A stretch of DNA of 64,000 bases, from positions 744,001-808,000 of the forward strand of contig BLZA01000017.1 in assembly GCA_013423385.1 (NCBI GenBank), given 5' to 3'. The DNA comes from Naganishia liquefaciens. Its lineage: Eukaryota > Basidiomycota > Tremellomycetes > Filobasidiales > Filobasidiaceae. A program made the translations under genes and the position numbers. How positions within the stretch are numbered: the first letter of the stretch is position 1; each line of letters opens with the position of its first letter. The notes below the pieces were generated by a model. It saw only the letters and a list, made by a program, of their open reading frames with translations. It had not been told where the DNA came from and searched no databases. Of the stretch, positions 1-11,364 are shown in pieces.

Positions 1-1019
1 AGGACTCTTCTTTGCGAAGCACCTCGAGGTGACAATTGTCGGACTGCAGGTAAGCCGTTCGATTGGCGCTATCGTCGTTCTGAGCTTATTTCCAAGTTGA
101 TTCCGGGATAAAGGCTAGTGGGAAGACCAGGTAATTTTGCACCGTAACGACAATCCTGATTCGATAGCTCACGGTCTCTTCTTCAATAGCTTGGTAAACG
201 TTCTCGGAGCCAACCAGTTCTCCGAAGATGTTGTTCCGACAGTAGCATTCAACCTACGTCAAGTCAGAAAGGGAAACGTGGTCATGAAGATATGGGATGT
301 CGCGGTCAGTCGGGTTCAACCCTGACTGTGCTCAGTCGGTGATCCTGATCCATCGTTTATCCTGACCATAGGGACAACCAAAGTTTAGGAATATGTGGGA
401 TCGATATGCCCGTGGAGCCGATGCGATTTTGTGCGTTCCGGCTCGAACAATCGCCTTTCCTGCTCGTGGCTCATGTCTTTGGCACTTACGTCCAGATACG
501 TCGTAGACGCAGCAGATGCAAGTCACAGCACGAGCGGCTGACAGGATTCTCAATACTGATGACGCGCTGCTTGCCTTTTCTAGAAAGCAAGCATACCTAC
601 CGCGGCTTCTGAGTTGCAATCGCTTCTGGCGGTACCCGCTCTAGCAGGAGTGCCTCTCCTGGTGGTACGCTGATAAACGTCTCCCGCAAGTTGTTTTCCT
701 CACGTGCACTCATTTGTTCTTGTGTATTATCAGTTGGCCAACAAGAACGATCTGCCGGGAGCGTTGGGCGTGGATGACCTTATTGCGGAAATGTTAGGCC
801 CGCGTGGTATCCGCGTAGCAAGCCTCAGCTGACCACATCTTCTGTAGGGCCTTGGACAAGATTCAGAATCGACCAGTGTCCGTGAGTGTCCTCTTCTCTC
901 CATACACTCATGCTCGAGCTGACTCTATGTCTATCTGGAAACAGTGCTACTCCACGTCGAACAAGACGAAACATAATTTGGATATTGTCCTTGCCTGGCT
1001 CTCGCAAAGGGCTCATTGA
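1..1019 (+). CDS. ARL8: ARL8-family small GTPase (5' end cut off)
   Basis: Arf-like GTPase that in other eukaryotes sits on lysosomes/vacuoles and directs their motility and fusion. Exons: <1-49, 114-130, 190-304, 372-430, 496-517, 584-664, 734-792, 848-881, 945-1019; all phases close and 169 residues are visible. About 14 N-terminal residues, including the start, lie before the window. Seen: P-loop GLQASGKTS, switch [13 protein letters not shown], switch II WDVAGQPKF, then NKND (read as [11 protein letters not shown]) and the C-terminal CYSTSN. Residue-by-residue alignment with remembered human ARL8 needs no gap after the P-loop. The FSED..PT signature separates ARL8 from ARF, ARL1 and SAR1. 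Odd: exon 2 is only 17 nt, and the intron at 518-583 starts with GC (gcaagt) rather than GT. Confident in the family. Confidence 0.93.
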
Positions 1020-2002
1020 ATGGTTTCCGCAGATAGCCTCTTCATTCAATGTCTCTCTCAGACGCCTCGCAACTACTGCGCTCATCAATTATCAACAAGG
1101 TCTTTCTCGTGATCCTCTCCTCTCCCTGTATTAGCAGATGAGAGCTCTCTTTCGGGTAGCCTTCGGAGGCCACTCTTTGTTGTACGTGTATTATAATGTC
1201 TGACTCGAAGACTGCTACTGCGCGAAGGGCGCGGAGAAACGAGGGGTAACCTGGATACTCGATTGGAGAGAAATTGCGCAGCGATTTGTCTCGATCCTTC
1301 GTGGCAATATCTCGTGTCGCAGTTGACGATTCTGGCCCCGTCCACTCCGTTCTTCAGCCTGCAGGCGAGTCTTGAGCAGACCGACGCGAGCCCAAAGAAA
1401 GTCGGACCTCGAACTTCCAAGTAGTAGCCAAAGTCGACCAGGCAGGACCCCAGAACTAGTCACGTGAGGGATGACCTTACCCAGCCTTACCCGCGAGTCC
1501 CGCAAGTGAGACATGAACATCCGCCTTCACATGCGCACTTGCCAAATTAATTCGTCATGATTGCCTTTCTCTTCGATCTTCCTGATGAATGGTCTTTCCA
1601 TCTCAACCATTGCACTGGCATACATCATCGTCTTCACACTGACATCACCAGCAATCAATATCTTTCTCCCGTCGATACGCCGCATAGCGACCAAAATCCC
1701 AAGCGACGGTTTGAAGCCGTGAGGAGCCGACGATGGGTGCCACGGTTGAATCCGCGAAGTCGAGTTTGTGCACTTCGCCAAAATTGCGTGTAGGTACGAT
1801 GTAAGAAAAAGGGGTACGTAAGTTCCTTAGCACTAATTCGAGCCGAAGGGGACAAGTCTGATTGACGCTTGGCCAGATTGAGAGAGGCAGTCGACTGATT
1901 CCGCGAGGTCCATGGACGTATAAAGAGAAGGAGTTCGGCCGTATGGCTCTTCGAATTGCGTAGAGGTTCCTGCTCGACACCACGCTCCAAGTCAAATACA
2001 AG
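1020..2002. other. intergenic, ARL8 3' end to membrane-protein promoter
   Basis: 983 bases with no exon chain I can support. Open frames on the minus strand here (for example 1645-2244) lack family motifs and overlap the downstream gene antisense. The last 100 bases hold a TATA-like site. Confidence 0.6.
1919..1925 (+). promoter_or_regulatory. TATA-like box (TATAAAG)
   Basis: TATAAAG lies 78 bases before the ATG at 2003, a normal core-promoter position if the 5' UTR is short. Inferred from position and motif only. Confidence 0.4.
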
Positions 2003-3043
2003 ATGTCTACCCTCAACGCTACCTTGCCCATTGCTTGCTGCGACCATGAGTGGATTGCACCTGCAAAGGCGTTTTCAAGGCCTGATTGCTTTGTGCCAGC
2101 TACCAACTCGACTTTTACAGAGCTGACGATCCTGGACATAATCTTCAAAATTATCTTTATCACTTTTCCCGATCTTTGTTGGGTCATGGTCCAGTCCGTC
2201 TGCTGCGCCGGGTTGTCCGCTTTCGAAATGATCGTCCTCAGCATCGCCCTACTCGCTTTACACTACTGCCTTCTTCCTTCGGACTTCGACTTTATGCACA
2301 AGCCAAACCATTTCATGCCCGGCATCAAGCGGGAACCATCGCACCCTCGAGACATGTTCGCCAACTGCAAGCTCGTCATGTTCGCAGTGGATGTCGCCAA
2401 CATCGGACTCAACTTGACAGAGTTTTGCCTGATGCTACCGATCCTCATGGCGTTCCTTGCCATGCATCTCATGGGAGGCGTGGTGTTGTGGTGCTCGCTA
2501 CCGGTTGCCTTACGCCCGGTAAGGCTCGTGCTTCAACTATATCAGCTCATCTTCCGTCGAGCGTCTGTGACAGACTCGAAGGCTCTTCTGGAGAAGAGCT
2601 TCACGGTAGTGCCCCGTGGCCAACGCAGCATCCGGCTCTGGGTGCAGAATAAGGGTAAGCGAGGCTGTCTGTTTGCCCTTTGCTGTTGATCGTGCTGAAG
2701 CGCTGTGTCATCCAGTCGTCCAGCTCGCGCAGACCAAGTTGAAGCAGGTGTTAGGCAGCCTTCCTGCAAGCATACGTACGTGACGTTCGAGAACGGCAGG
2801 AAAGCAAGCGATGTGGTCCTGATATTGAGCTATTTCAGTCGATTTCCTTGCCGTGACCGATTGGGATGAACAGTTCGAGAGACTCATGATTGCCACAGGT
2901 ATAGCTGATTGGCCGAAATCGAGCGATAATGGGGTCACTGACCTTTCTTCTTAGCCCGCGTCGTCCACTATATTTTCTTTGAGCTTCTTCCCGTCGTATT
3001 TTGCCACGACTTTTTCTATGTCGTCTCTATCTCACAGGAGTAA
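2003..3043 (+). CDS. uncharacterised multi-pass membrane protein
   Basis: Hand-spliced exons 2003-2654, 2716-2775, 2839-2898, 2955-3043 give 286 residues with closing phases. I do not recognise the family. The N-terminal third has cysteine-rich hydrophobic stretches: about residues 36-55 (ILDIIFKIIFITFPDLCWVM), 67-85 (MIVLSIALLALHY) and 125-170 (a long apolar run with LPILMAFLAMHLMGG). A last hydrophobic segment (IFFELLPVVF) is near the C terminus, which ends SQE. A basic linker follows the membrane part. The start is chosen because caagATGtct is a good context, a TATA-like box lies 78 bases upstream, and no better ATG precedes. All three short introns have canonical GT-AG ends and all are phase 1. 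Probably a real lineage-specific protein; function unknown. Confidence 0.68.
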
Positions 3044-3679
3044 GAGCAATACAGATGGGTATCCAGTCTCAAATGGATGCATGTAATCATAAAAGTCGCA
3101 GAGGTTGATGAAGGCAGAAGGGATGTACTACGTGTGAGAAATGATTTTCTGTCATTGAAGTCTTGGCATTTCTCTATGCGAGTTGTACATGTCCATAATC
3201 GAACAATCGAAACGATTCAAGATATTCTATCACGCCACACTAGGTTGTGATGTGCACTTCTTTCTGTTAGTACGCATGGCAGTCGTGATTTTACACGACG
3301 AGCAGGTTCCGGCGAAAAGGCAGATTACGTGGAGCCACGAGGTGAGAATCGTACAAGCCTTCATTCACTGACTGAGAGAATGTACCTTTGGGTGCCTTTG
3401 AACATAGAGGTTAGCGCGAATCCTCAGTTCCTTCCATGATCGCGGATTGCTGGCCCTCGTCTCCGGAAGCTGGGTCATGTCGTGAGTCTATGACGCATTC
3501 CCGATGAAAATCGGATGAGCACTCGTCAAGTCTGCGCTCTCGTATTGATGCGGACAGTCAGGACGAGCCATTCCGATGACGACCTGTTGATCGTCTATCT
3601 AGAGCAGGAGTCTACGCAGGGATCCTTCGCCATCTGAGTTTTGCGATGTATCTGTACACCTCATTTTCTTCACAACACA
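3044..3679. other. intergenic
   Basis: 636 bases between two plus-strand genes. No supported gene; a 62-codon open frame at 3183 has no exon partners or family resemblance. Confidence 0.55.
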
Positions 3680-6317
3680 ATGAACAATTCGCGCATCAAC
3701 GCTCACCCTCCTTTGATCGCCGATACTTCTTCCATCATCTACCTTAGGGTGACTCGGTCATCAATTGTGCCTAGTCCACGCCAAAGGACGATGCTCGGAC
3801 GCAGGCGGGAAGCGAGAGGAGGTGGCACAGTCTCAGGGTGACAGCCCCTTCCCTGTACGAGTCCTGGCCAGCTGAGGCTGATATTGCGCGACGAAGAAGT
3901 CCAATGAGAGGTGATACTTCCATACACCTGGCTGGACCTCCAACCCGCATACCCACTCCTTGCATTCGGCAGTTGAGTGCTTTATCGAACGGCCTCAACA
4001 GCGTTGGCCGATTGACGAAGTCATCCATCCAGATCCTGGCGAAAAAGGCAACGATACCAAACCCCTTCAACATCAGCATCATCCAATACATCGCCGCTAT
4101 TATCGAGCATGAGCCTGGATCGCTCGACTTTACGGTCATTCCCCCTGTCCGGATCAACGGTCAACTTCAGTCATGCCTTAATCACTCCCGGAGACATTCA
4201 ACAGCTCGAGAACGGCTTTAGATTCACGGCGACGGGACAGACCTTCCTCTGGAGAAATCCAGATGTGTCTGGAAGCGGAAGGGAACGGGCAGCACAACAG
4301 CCAGAGACGGCACAAACGACCGAACGCCCATTCACAATGGACGTAGCGCCTATCACAGAGTCTGCTCGAGAGGTCCAGGATTTGCACTATGCTTTGCATG
4401 GGGTCTCCTTCCAGCCTATCACGACAAGCTTACAGCAAGAAATCCCTTTTGATCCCGTCAACCCCGCACCTCAGGCTTCGTCGGTCACTTCTGGACCTCG
4501 ATTCGAACCCGGTTCCGGCAGACGACTGGCTGGGCCTGTCATCAGACTCGTCTCACCAGAGGCTCAGGGTGGACATCATACCCCAAAGATCGCCAAGGAG
4601 GGCGGCAAGGCGCAGGAATACACTTCATCCTATGACGATGGATCGAGTGCGCTTGCGGGCTGGTATGGAGAAGGAAAGGGCATCGGAAAGATGGATCTCA
4701 GCAGAACCGGGCATGCCACGTCTTCACGTACAACTTCAAGGCCCTCCCATTCCCACGTTGTCTCCGCTCCCGTACCTGTGCAGCAGCAAGGAGATAGCCG
4801 AACCAAGATTTCTCAACCGTGCCCGCCAGCGGTGTCATACACGGCACGGGATTCCGACGTTGAAGAACCCCTTGCGGATCTCGTTGACGCTTATCGGAGG
4901 GGTCGACTGCCATATACTTCGGATGGGATTGCTAGAAGAGGGGGGCTGTCTGGTTATTCGGGTGCCACCGGCATCGCATCCGGAACTTCTAACAGGTATC
5001 CGGCTTCGGCTGCTCCAGCGATCTCGACCTTTCAGGCATCAAACATAGCCGGTAGTGGGAGTACCGTCCATGAAAGCCATGATCCGACACTGCATGCAGC
5101 ATTGGGAAGTACTGCTCATCCTAGGACCTATGCTTTTGGGATAGATGCTAAGCAGCGTATTCAACAGCGTTTGGTAAGTATGATCGGGCCGTGTGCGCCG
5201 CCAGCTCATCCTCAAGCCAACAGCGTTTGAAGCAAAATCAACCTGTTCGTCACCCCTATCAAGGCCATCGACAAGCGCTCACAGTACACTCTGCCCCGCT
5301 CGCTCAAACTACTCGCCAGTCCCCGACTTCTGTAGCTGCTGCTCGCTGGCCCCCATATGTTGATCCATCGATCATGATCTATCCAGGGTCTGGACGGCGT
5401 GCGACACAAGCTGACTTTGTTCCAGCATACATCGATGAATCCTTTACATTTCCCCCACGGATGGCTTCTGCGCCCACTACCAGTCATGAACAAGAAACAA
5501 GTCGGAAAGCAGAGTTTCCTTCGAGTGCAAACGAGAATCTTTCACCGTTGTCGGCTCGTTCAGCTGTTCTCGAGGTTCAGAATGTGCCCGGCCAATCATA
5601 CATCAAGAATTGGCTGCAAAGCGCGACCGAGTCGACACACGCAGGGCATCGATCAGTTCCACCTTCGACAGCCGACCAAGGCGTCATGCAACTGGATGAG
5701 CAGGGTTTGTTGAGGTCAGCATCCTCAAGAAACGGAACTGCACTCTGGCTGAGCTAATTCGTGTCATCATCAGTCTGGGTAAAATGTTCGCGCCATCCGA
5801 ACCCGACAGAATTCGCACAGCAGTTCCGGGTCAACAGACAAGGCTATCGGGACTTCAGCCTCACTCCATTTTCAGCGAACCCACGGAAATGATCCCCAGA
5901 AGAGATCCTCCTTCATCCAGCATCGAAGTTGCTGGTAATGCCGCTGCGTCTCAGCGATCCTCGCCTGAAGTGGAGCTGTCGAGGAGTGTGGTGGCCAGTC
6001 CGTCATCGAAACGTGATGCGTCAACAATCGATAATGCAGAAATCCAGAGAAGACCTCGAGCTGGAAGATCGAAGCGACGTCGGCTGGACACTTTTCTTCC
6101 TTCACCCACTCGCCCGACTGCTTCGGTGGCTGCCTCGGTCGAGACGAGAACAGAGGTCTACTCACTGCCAACCCCTTCTCGGGGGTCGTCTTTGCACAAG
6201 TACGGGTTGCGGTCATCGAGCGAGAGCCAACCTCCGGGCTTTGACCAGACTCTGCCCTCTGACGACGACACAGCGGAGACTTTGGATGAAGAAGAAGCAC
6301 CTGCGGGGACACCCTGA
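3680..6317 (+). CDS. unknown Ser/Pro-rich, probably nuclear protein
   Basis: Model: exons 3680-3756, 3837-4134, 4205-5173, 5224-5714, 5774-6317; phases close at 792 residues. The first two junctions are the least certain. I do not recognise the family. The N-terminal 150 residues look most ordered: a run ending SIIQYIAAIIEHEPGSLDF, joined across a 70-nt intron (4135-4204, branch-like CTTAAT) to LENGFRFTATGQTFLWRNPD. The rest is low-complexity Ser/Pro/Thr/Gly. The C-terminal part has a strong basic cluster, GRSKRRRLDTFLPSP, a likely nuclear localisation signal, and an acidic tail (DEEEAP). Intron 5174-5223 is flanked by a 12-bp direct repeat (see findings). Could be a transcription or chromatin cofactor, but that is a guess. 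Confidence 0.62.
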
Positions 6318-6898
6318 TCTCTGCCTGTCGAAGGCACTCCTCGGATAGGGACAATGCGGAGAGCGGCTCACCCACGGCGGGATCCCGTTCCTTTCTTCCA
6401 GATTACCCTTTTTGTGCGGAACGTGTCCCCTGCCATATTACTGCTGCCAGTTTCCCAGTTTCACCACATCGCGCATGTGGATTGCAGCATCTGAGACGCT
6501 CGGTTCAAGCTATGCTAGAGTATGAAGCTCCGCTTTGCGGTAACAGGCGGGATGCACTGAAGACCTGGTCGAGATGTCCTCCATGTCCGTGCAAACTTCG
6601 TTGATGTCTCTGTGGGAGATCAGTTCCAGATGCCATGGCCTGTTCTCGCCTGCCCGCATGTGATCTGTCGCTTTAGCTAATTCATCAGCTGTGCCCCTGC
6701 TATTGCCTCCGATCTGTTGCATCCGATCCGGCGCATCCGAGCAGCTGGCGTCATCCCGTCTCACAGCTTCCGGCGCACATGAACGGATGAATTGCTCAAA
6801 GTGGGCTATGTGAGACCCGGCTTGGCCCCCTCCCTTCATATACAGCGAACAGCTGCTCCCCCTCACGGAACTCTTGTCGATTCATACGCCTCATCAAC
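6318..6898. other. intergenic, annexin promoter region
   Basis: 581 bases between two plus-strand genes. It holds the 3' UTR of the upstream gene and the annexin upstream region; no supported gene and no clear TATA box. Confidence 0.55.
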
Positions 6899-8659
6899 AT
6901 GTCCTACTACCAACAACCCTCTGGGTACGCCCCTTATGCCAATCCGCCGCAGCAGGCAGGTTACGGAGGCGCTCCTCCGGTGAATAATTATGGCGCTCCT
7001 GCGGCCCAAGGTGTTTACGGTGCTCCGCCGTCACAGCCTTCCTACGGTGCACATCAACAGCCTCATTACGGCGCCCCTCCTCAACAAGCGTACGGTGCTC
7101 CTCAAGCTTACGGCGCAGCGAATTCGCAAGGCTCATACGGTGCACCGCCCCAAGCACCTTATGGAGGATACAACGCCCCTCCTGCAGGCGCCGGTCACGC
7201 CTCGAGCTTTTACGGAAACTCTCCCGCACCTTCAGCTGCCCTTCCTCATGGTGTCTCTGCGCATACCACCTATGGGCAACCCGCCGCTCCTCCAATGCCC
7301 GCCTACGGTGCTCCTCAACAGTCTTACAGTTTCAATCCGAACGCGCCCGTCTACTTCCTCCGCACGACTATTCCGCCGCCGCCGCCTGCTCAGCCGGTTC
7401 AAGCTCATACGATAGGGTATAATCCTCAGCCTGATATTGAAAAGCTACGCAAGGCGACCAAGGGCTTTGGTACTGATGAAAAGGCGCTCATCGAGGTGTT
7501 GACAAGGGTCGATCCGTGGCAGGTGGACGTTTTGAGTAAAGGCTTCGAAGGTGCATCGGGCAAGAGCTTGAGGCGTGTACTGGAGAAGGAAACAAGCGGA
7601 TGGTCAGTATCTACCGTCAGCGTCATCGGACCAATCCCCCTGATCATACTCCTAGGCTTGAATACGGACTCGTTCTTCTTTCTCTCGGTCCGCTCATGGG
7701 CGATCTGCATCTGCTTAACAGAGTTCGTAGATCTGACAAGCCCATTCATCACGATGCTGATGTACCCTTAGGCTTGCGTCGGTGCAGGAACTCATGAAGA
7801 CTTACTCAACGAGCTTCTGCTCGGCCGCACGAATCAGGAGATCCACCTTCTAAAGGAGGGATACCAACGAGCCTACGGCAAAGATCTCGTCAGTGTGGTC
7901 AGAGGCGAGTTGAGCATGAAGACGGAAAGGTGGGTTGGCAAGTCAAGCTTTCGTACATCCGCTGATGGCTTCAATAGGATGTTTGTCATGGCTCTGGCGG
8001 GAACACGGGATGAGAATCCGCACGTCAATCATGCCGCGGTGCAACAAGACTGTCAAGCTTTGCATAACGCGGGATCGGGTAGATTAGGCACAGTATGTTC
8101 AAAGCTCGGAGACGACGATCATCAACACTGATTCGCGAACCACAGGACGAGATCACGATCTGCGGTATCTTGCTTCAGCGATCAGACGCTCATTTGACTG
8201 CTCTAGCGCAGGCATATCAACAACGGTACAGGACCCCTCTCAGTAAAGCGTGCGTCGTCCTGGCTTTGGTGGAAACATCACCCAAATTCTAACGCCGCGT
8301 CTCCAGCATTCAATCCGAGTTTTCTGGTCACATGCGAGACGGTCTATATTACATTGCTCGTGGTGTCGAAACGATTCAGGCTATCGAGCGCGATGTCGAG
8401 TTGCTCTATGACGCCATGGCTGGTATGGGCACAAAGGATGAGCGACTCGTATACAGGGTAGTTCGAGGCCATTGGTGCAGGCCGCGGTGGGAAGACGTCA
8501 AGCGTGCGTACAAGGCAAAGTACGGCAAGAGCCTGTCGAGCGCTGTTAAGGGCGAGACGAGTGGCAAATACGAGGTGAGTTGGTACTGTTATATTCGCTC
8601 CGGGTCCTGAGCTGATGTGCTTTTTCCCGAAGCGTATGTTGGTTGCCATGTGTGAATAG
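6899..8659 (+). CDS. annexin with long Gly/Tyr/Pro-rich N-terminal tail
   Basis: Calcium-dependent phospholipid-binding protein. Exons 6899-7602, 7656-7722, 7772-7929, 7978-8092, 8146-8249, 8307-8574, 8633-8659; 480 residues, phases close. Residues 1-170 are a disordered tail of YGAP-type repeats like that of annexins A7 and A11. Four annexin repeats follow. Repeat 1 has KGFGTDEKALIEVL (canonical type II calcium loop KGxGTDE). Repeat 2 has GAGTHEDLLNELL. Repeat 3 has GRLGTDEITICGIL. Repeat 4 has AGMGTKDERLVYRVV. Repeats 2 and 4 depart from the strict GTD loop, so they may bind calcium weakly. It ends MLVAMCE, a usual annexin end. Fungal annexins are patchy in distribution; their role is generally unknown. 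Convergent with the transporter downstream. Family assignment is certain. Confidence 0.95.
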
Positions 8660-9129
8660 CGGAAGGATTGTATCTGGAAATCGTTCCTTTTTGTAGAATT
8701 ATGATACCCAAGTTCAAAGCGGATCCGACGGTTCTTATGAATCGTCACGAACTGAGTCCCGGCTGGCTCTAGCGCAGGCCAAACGAACAACGATGTTGCA
8801 CTGAGTAACAATTGTTCAGAGCGCGGACTAACATTCCAAAATGCGTCGAACGGTCCCTGTATTTTGTCTACGGTTGCCCGGTGCGCCGGCAAGTGGGCTG
8901 AGCTTTCATCAGCTTTCCATCAATGCATCGCCAGCACTTGCCGCTGGTTCACCACGCGCTCCAATTCAGGTTGTGAATCATGGTATGACATCTATACTAG
9001 CCATTCGGGGTATATATTATAGTAGTCTAAATTTACGCAATCCATCTATGGGTCGACATCTATGTGTAAACCACGCCAATCAGGGCGAGGCATTAGCCAG
9101 GCTTCTGGCTATATGAGCAGGGAGCATAA
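8660..9129. other. convergent intergenic, 3' UTRs
   Basis: 470 bases between the 3' ends of the annexin and the minus-strand transporter. An AT-rich patch near 9010-9045 could serve polyadenylation. No gene seen. Confidence 0.55.
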
Positions 9130-11364
9130 TCATACGGCATCCGAGCCGCGGAACATCTTTGGCTCCTGCTGACCTGTCATTTCCCGAGGGGCGACAGGCT
9201 CGCCTGCATGGGGTCCCCATTCCGGCTCCAGCGCGCTATCCGGCGACGGTTGCGGGTACTTGATGTGCTGGTGATGCTGATGGGAATGTCGGGACACATA
9301 CGAGTGACGGGAATGCGAGTGTTCGAGCGCGGTTTCGTCTTCGATGGCTGGTCCTTCCACAACCGAGACTTTCTTCTCTCCGTCAGCCGGCGCTTCGCCG
9401 GCTGGGGTGGTAGGTCCTGTCGGAGCGAAGCGAGACTTGGCGCGAACCGAAGGGCCGTACTTGTAGAACAGAAAAGGCAATGGGGCACAAGCAAGCGCAA
9501 CAAAAGCGATCAAGCCGGAAGCCCATCGGAAACCGAGTCCCTCGTACATCTGTACACTGAACAGGGGGAATGCCGCTCCTAGCAAAGATCTGAGGACTGC
9601 GTTGGCCGAAAGCGCGCTCGCGGCGTAGAGCAGATACGAATCGATGATGTATGATAGCACGGAGGTGAAGATCAAGATCATTCCTAGGCCAAATGGCGCT
9701 CCAGCGATGACGGGGGCGATCCAATGGATAGTCGGGTCAGATGTCGCGGCGAACATAGCGAGACCAATCGGCAGACAGATGGCGCCGAAGCAGGCAGGTG
9801 GCAAACGAGCCTCCGGAGGCGCTCGACCGTTAGGAGACGCGTCGACGGCACGCACATAGTACTTGTTGCAGACGGGTGTCAAGGCGGTACCGATAACCAT
9901 TCCGACTCCGATACCGATAAAGGGCAGAGCACCGACGCCAGCGTTCCAACCATAACCAAGTGGCTCTGGCGATTGAAACACCAGCGGATATGCCGAGAAG
10001 AATAAGTACAGTGTCCCATAAATTATAGCGACGTAGATAGATAGCAGTAGGACGATGGGCTCGAAGAAAAGGATGACCATTGGCCGAGTTAATGCGACTT
10101 TCAGAATTTCCTTGGTCTTCTTGCGATTGATATCGTATTTAGATTTGAAGTATACCAAGGATCCGCCCTCGGAGGTCGACGCTGCTTGAAGTTGTTGTGC
10201 TCGTCCTCGAACAAGAATCGGCGCGTACGATTCTGGAAGGAGAAAAATGCCGGCGATATACATGACCATGGCGAAGATGAACATGATATAAAACACCGAT
10301 CGCCATCCGAGATAGCTCTTTCCGGCAAAACCACCGACAATGGGACCCAAAACGGGACCAAGGAAGGGTGCCATACTATCGTCTCTTGTCAGCGTACTTG
10401 ACGTGAAATGGGATTTTTCTGGACTCACGCGAAAAGCGAGGTCGCCAGCCCTCTTTCCTTTGCGTTCCAGACATCTGCAATCATACCACCGGCGTTGGTC
10501 AGCATGGATGCACCGAAAAATCCAGCCAAGAATCGGGTGATGAGCAAGGTGGCGATGTTGTTGGCGAGTGCAGAGCCGAGACAGAACAGTGCGAACGGAA
10601 GGTAGGTCATCAAGAAAATTGGCCTTCTGCCATAAAGCTCGCTCAGAGGCGCCCAAATCAATGGTCCGCCAGCGAACTGTATAATGTACATCAGCGGCTG
10701 CGGCCTCTAGGCGATTAAAGAACTTACACCAAGGACAAACAAGGTGACACCTAGAATGATGACTTCCCGACTAACATCAAATTTGGCAATCAGGGCGGCA
10801 GTCGCACCTGTGTAACACGACGAGGCGAAGGCAACGCATAGCGTGACGATGGCGGCGACGAGCGTGAAAAGCCACTTGTATGAATTGCGCCAATTATAGG
10901 GATTGGCCTTTTCTTCCGGAAGCCTATCGGTAGATATTATCAGTAGAAGATAGTTTCATGAAAGCTCTCGTTGCTCACCAATCCACGATGTATGGGTCCT
11001 CCTCAGTTCCCTTTCCTGGATAAGGCGCCTCACCACGAGTCGCTTGATGCAAAAGGGCATTCATCACATCCCTTTCCTTCTTGGGACCTCCTTCCGTTAA
11101 GACACGCTCGATTTCCGGGTTGGGCGCCTTGGATCCCATACGAGTCACGGGAACGGTCTTTTCATCCGTGGCGGGGATGTATATTGGCTGAGGCGCAGGC
11201 GTAGGCTCGTTGGAGCCAGCGGTAGAAGTCGAGGAGCGCAGCTTTGACTTTTCTGGCGACTGCATTCTCGACAGATCGGCAGCCAGTGTTGCAGATGATG
11301 TCCACGGTGTATGGCTCGCTGACACTGGTGGTGCCAGTGACGGTATTTGCTCTGAGGTCTGCAT
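9130..11364 (-). CDS. MFS transporter, DHA1 drug/polyamine:H+ antiporter type
   Basis: Twelve-helix plasma-membrane proton antiporter of the fungal DHA1 group (relatives of Flr1, Tpo and Mdr1). Exons on the minus strand: 11364-10979, 10923-10728, 10676-10429, 10375-9130; 691 residues. A soluble N-terminal region of about 130 residues ends EEDPYIVDW, followed by the typical NPYNW sequence before helix 1. Motif A-like loop APLSELYGRRP lies between helices 2 and 3. The antiporter motif C GPVLGPIVGG is in helix 5. LPESYAPILV follows helix 6, as in this group. The C-terminal tail is rich in His (residues such as HSRHSYVSRHSHQHHQH) and charged. Substrate cannot be read from sequence; candidates are azoles, polyamines or other small cations. 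Confidence 0.93.

Noticed and set aside
309-330. gggttcaaccctgac resembling a tRNA T-arm
   Set aside because: It falls inside an ARL8 intron and no A box, anticodon stem or acceptor stem fits around it.
1527-1781. minus-strand frame containing ILIAGDVSVKTMMYAS
   Set aside because: Looks protein-like briefly but has no family match, no exon continuation and no promoter; not supported.
1645-2244. 199-codon open frame on the minus strand
   Set aside because: Overlaps the 5' exon of the plus-strand membrane protein, lacks motifs and splice partners; a shadow of high-GC coding sequence.
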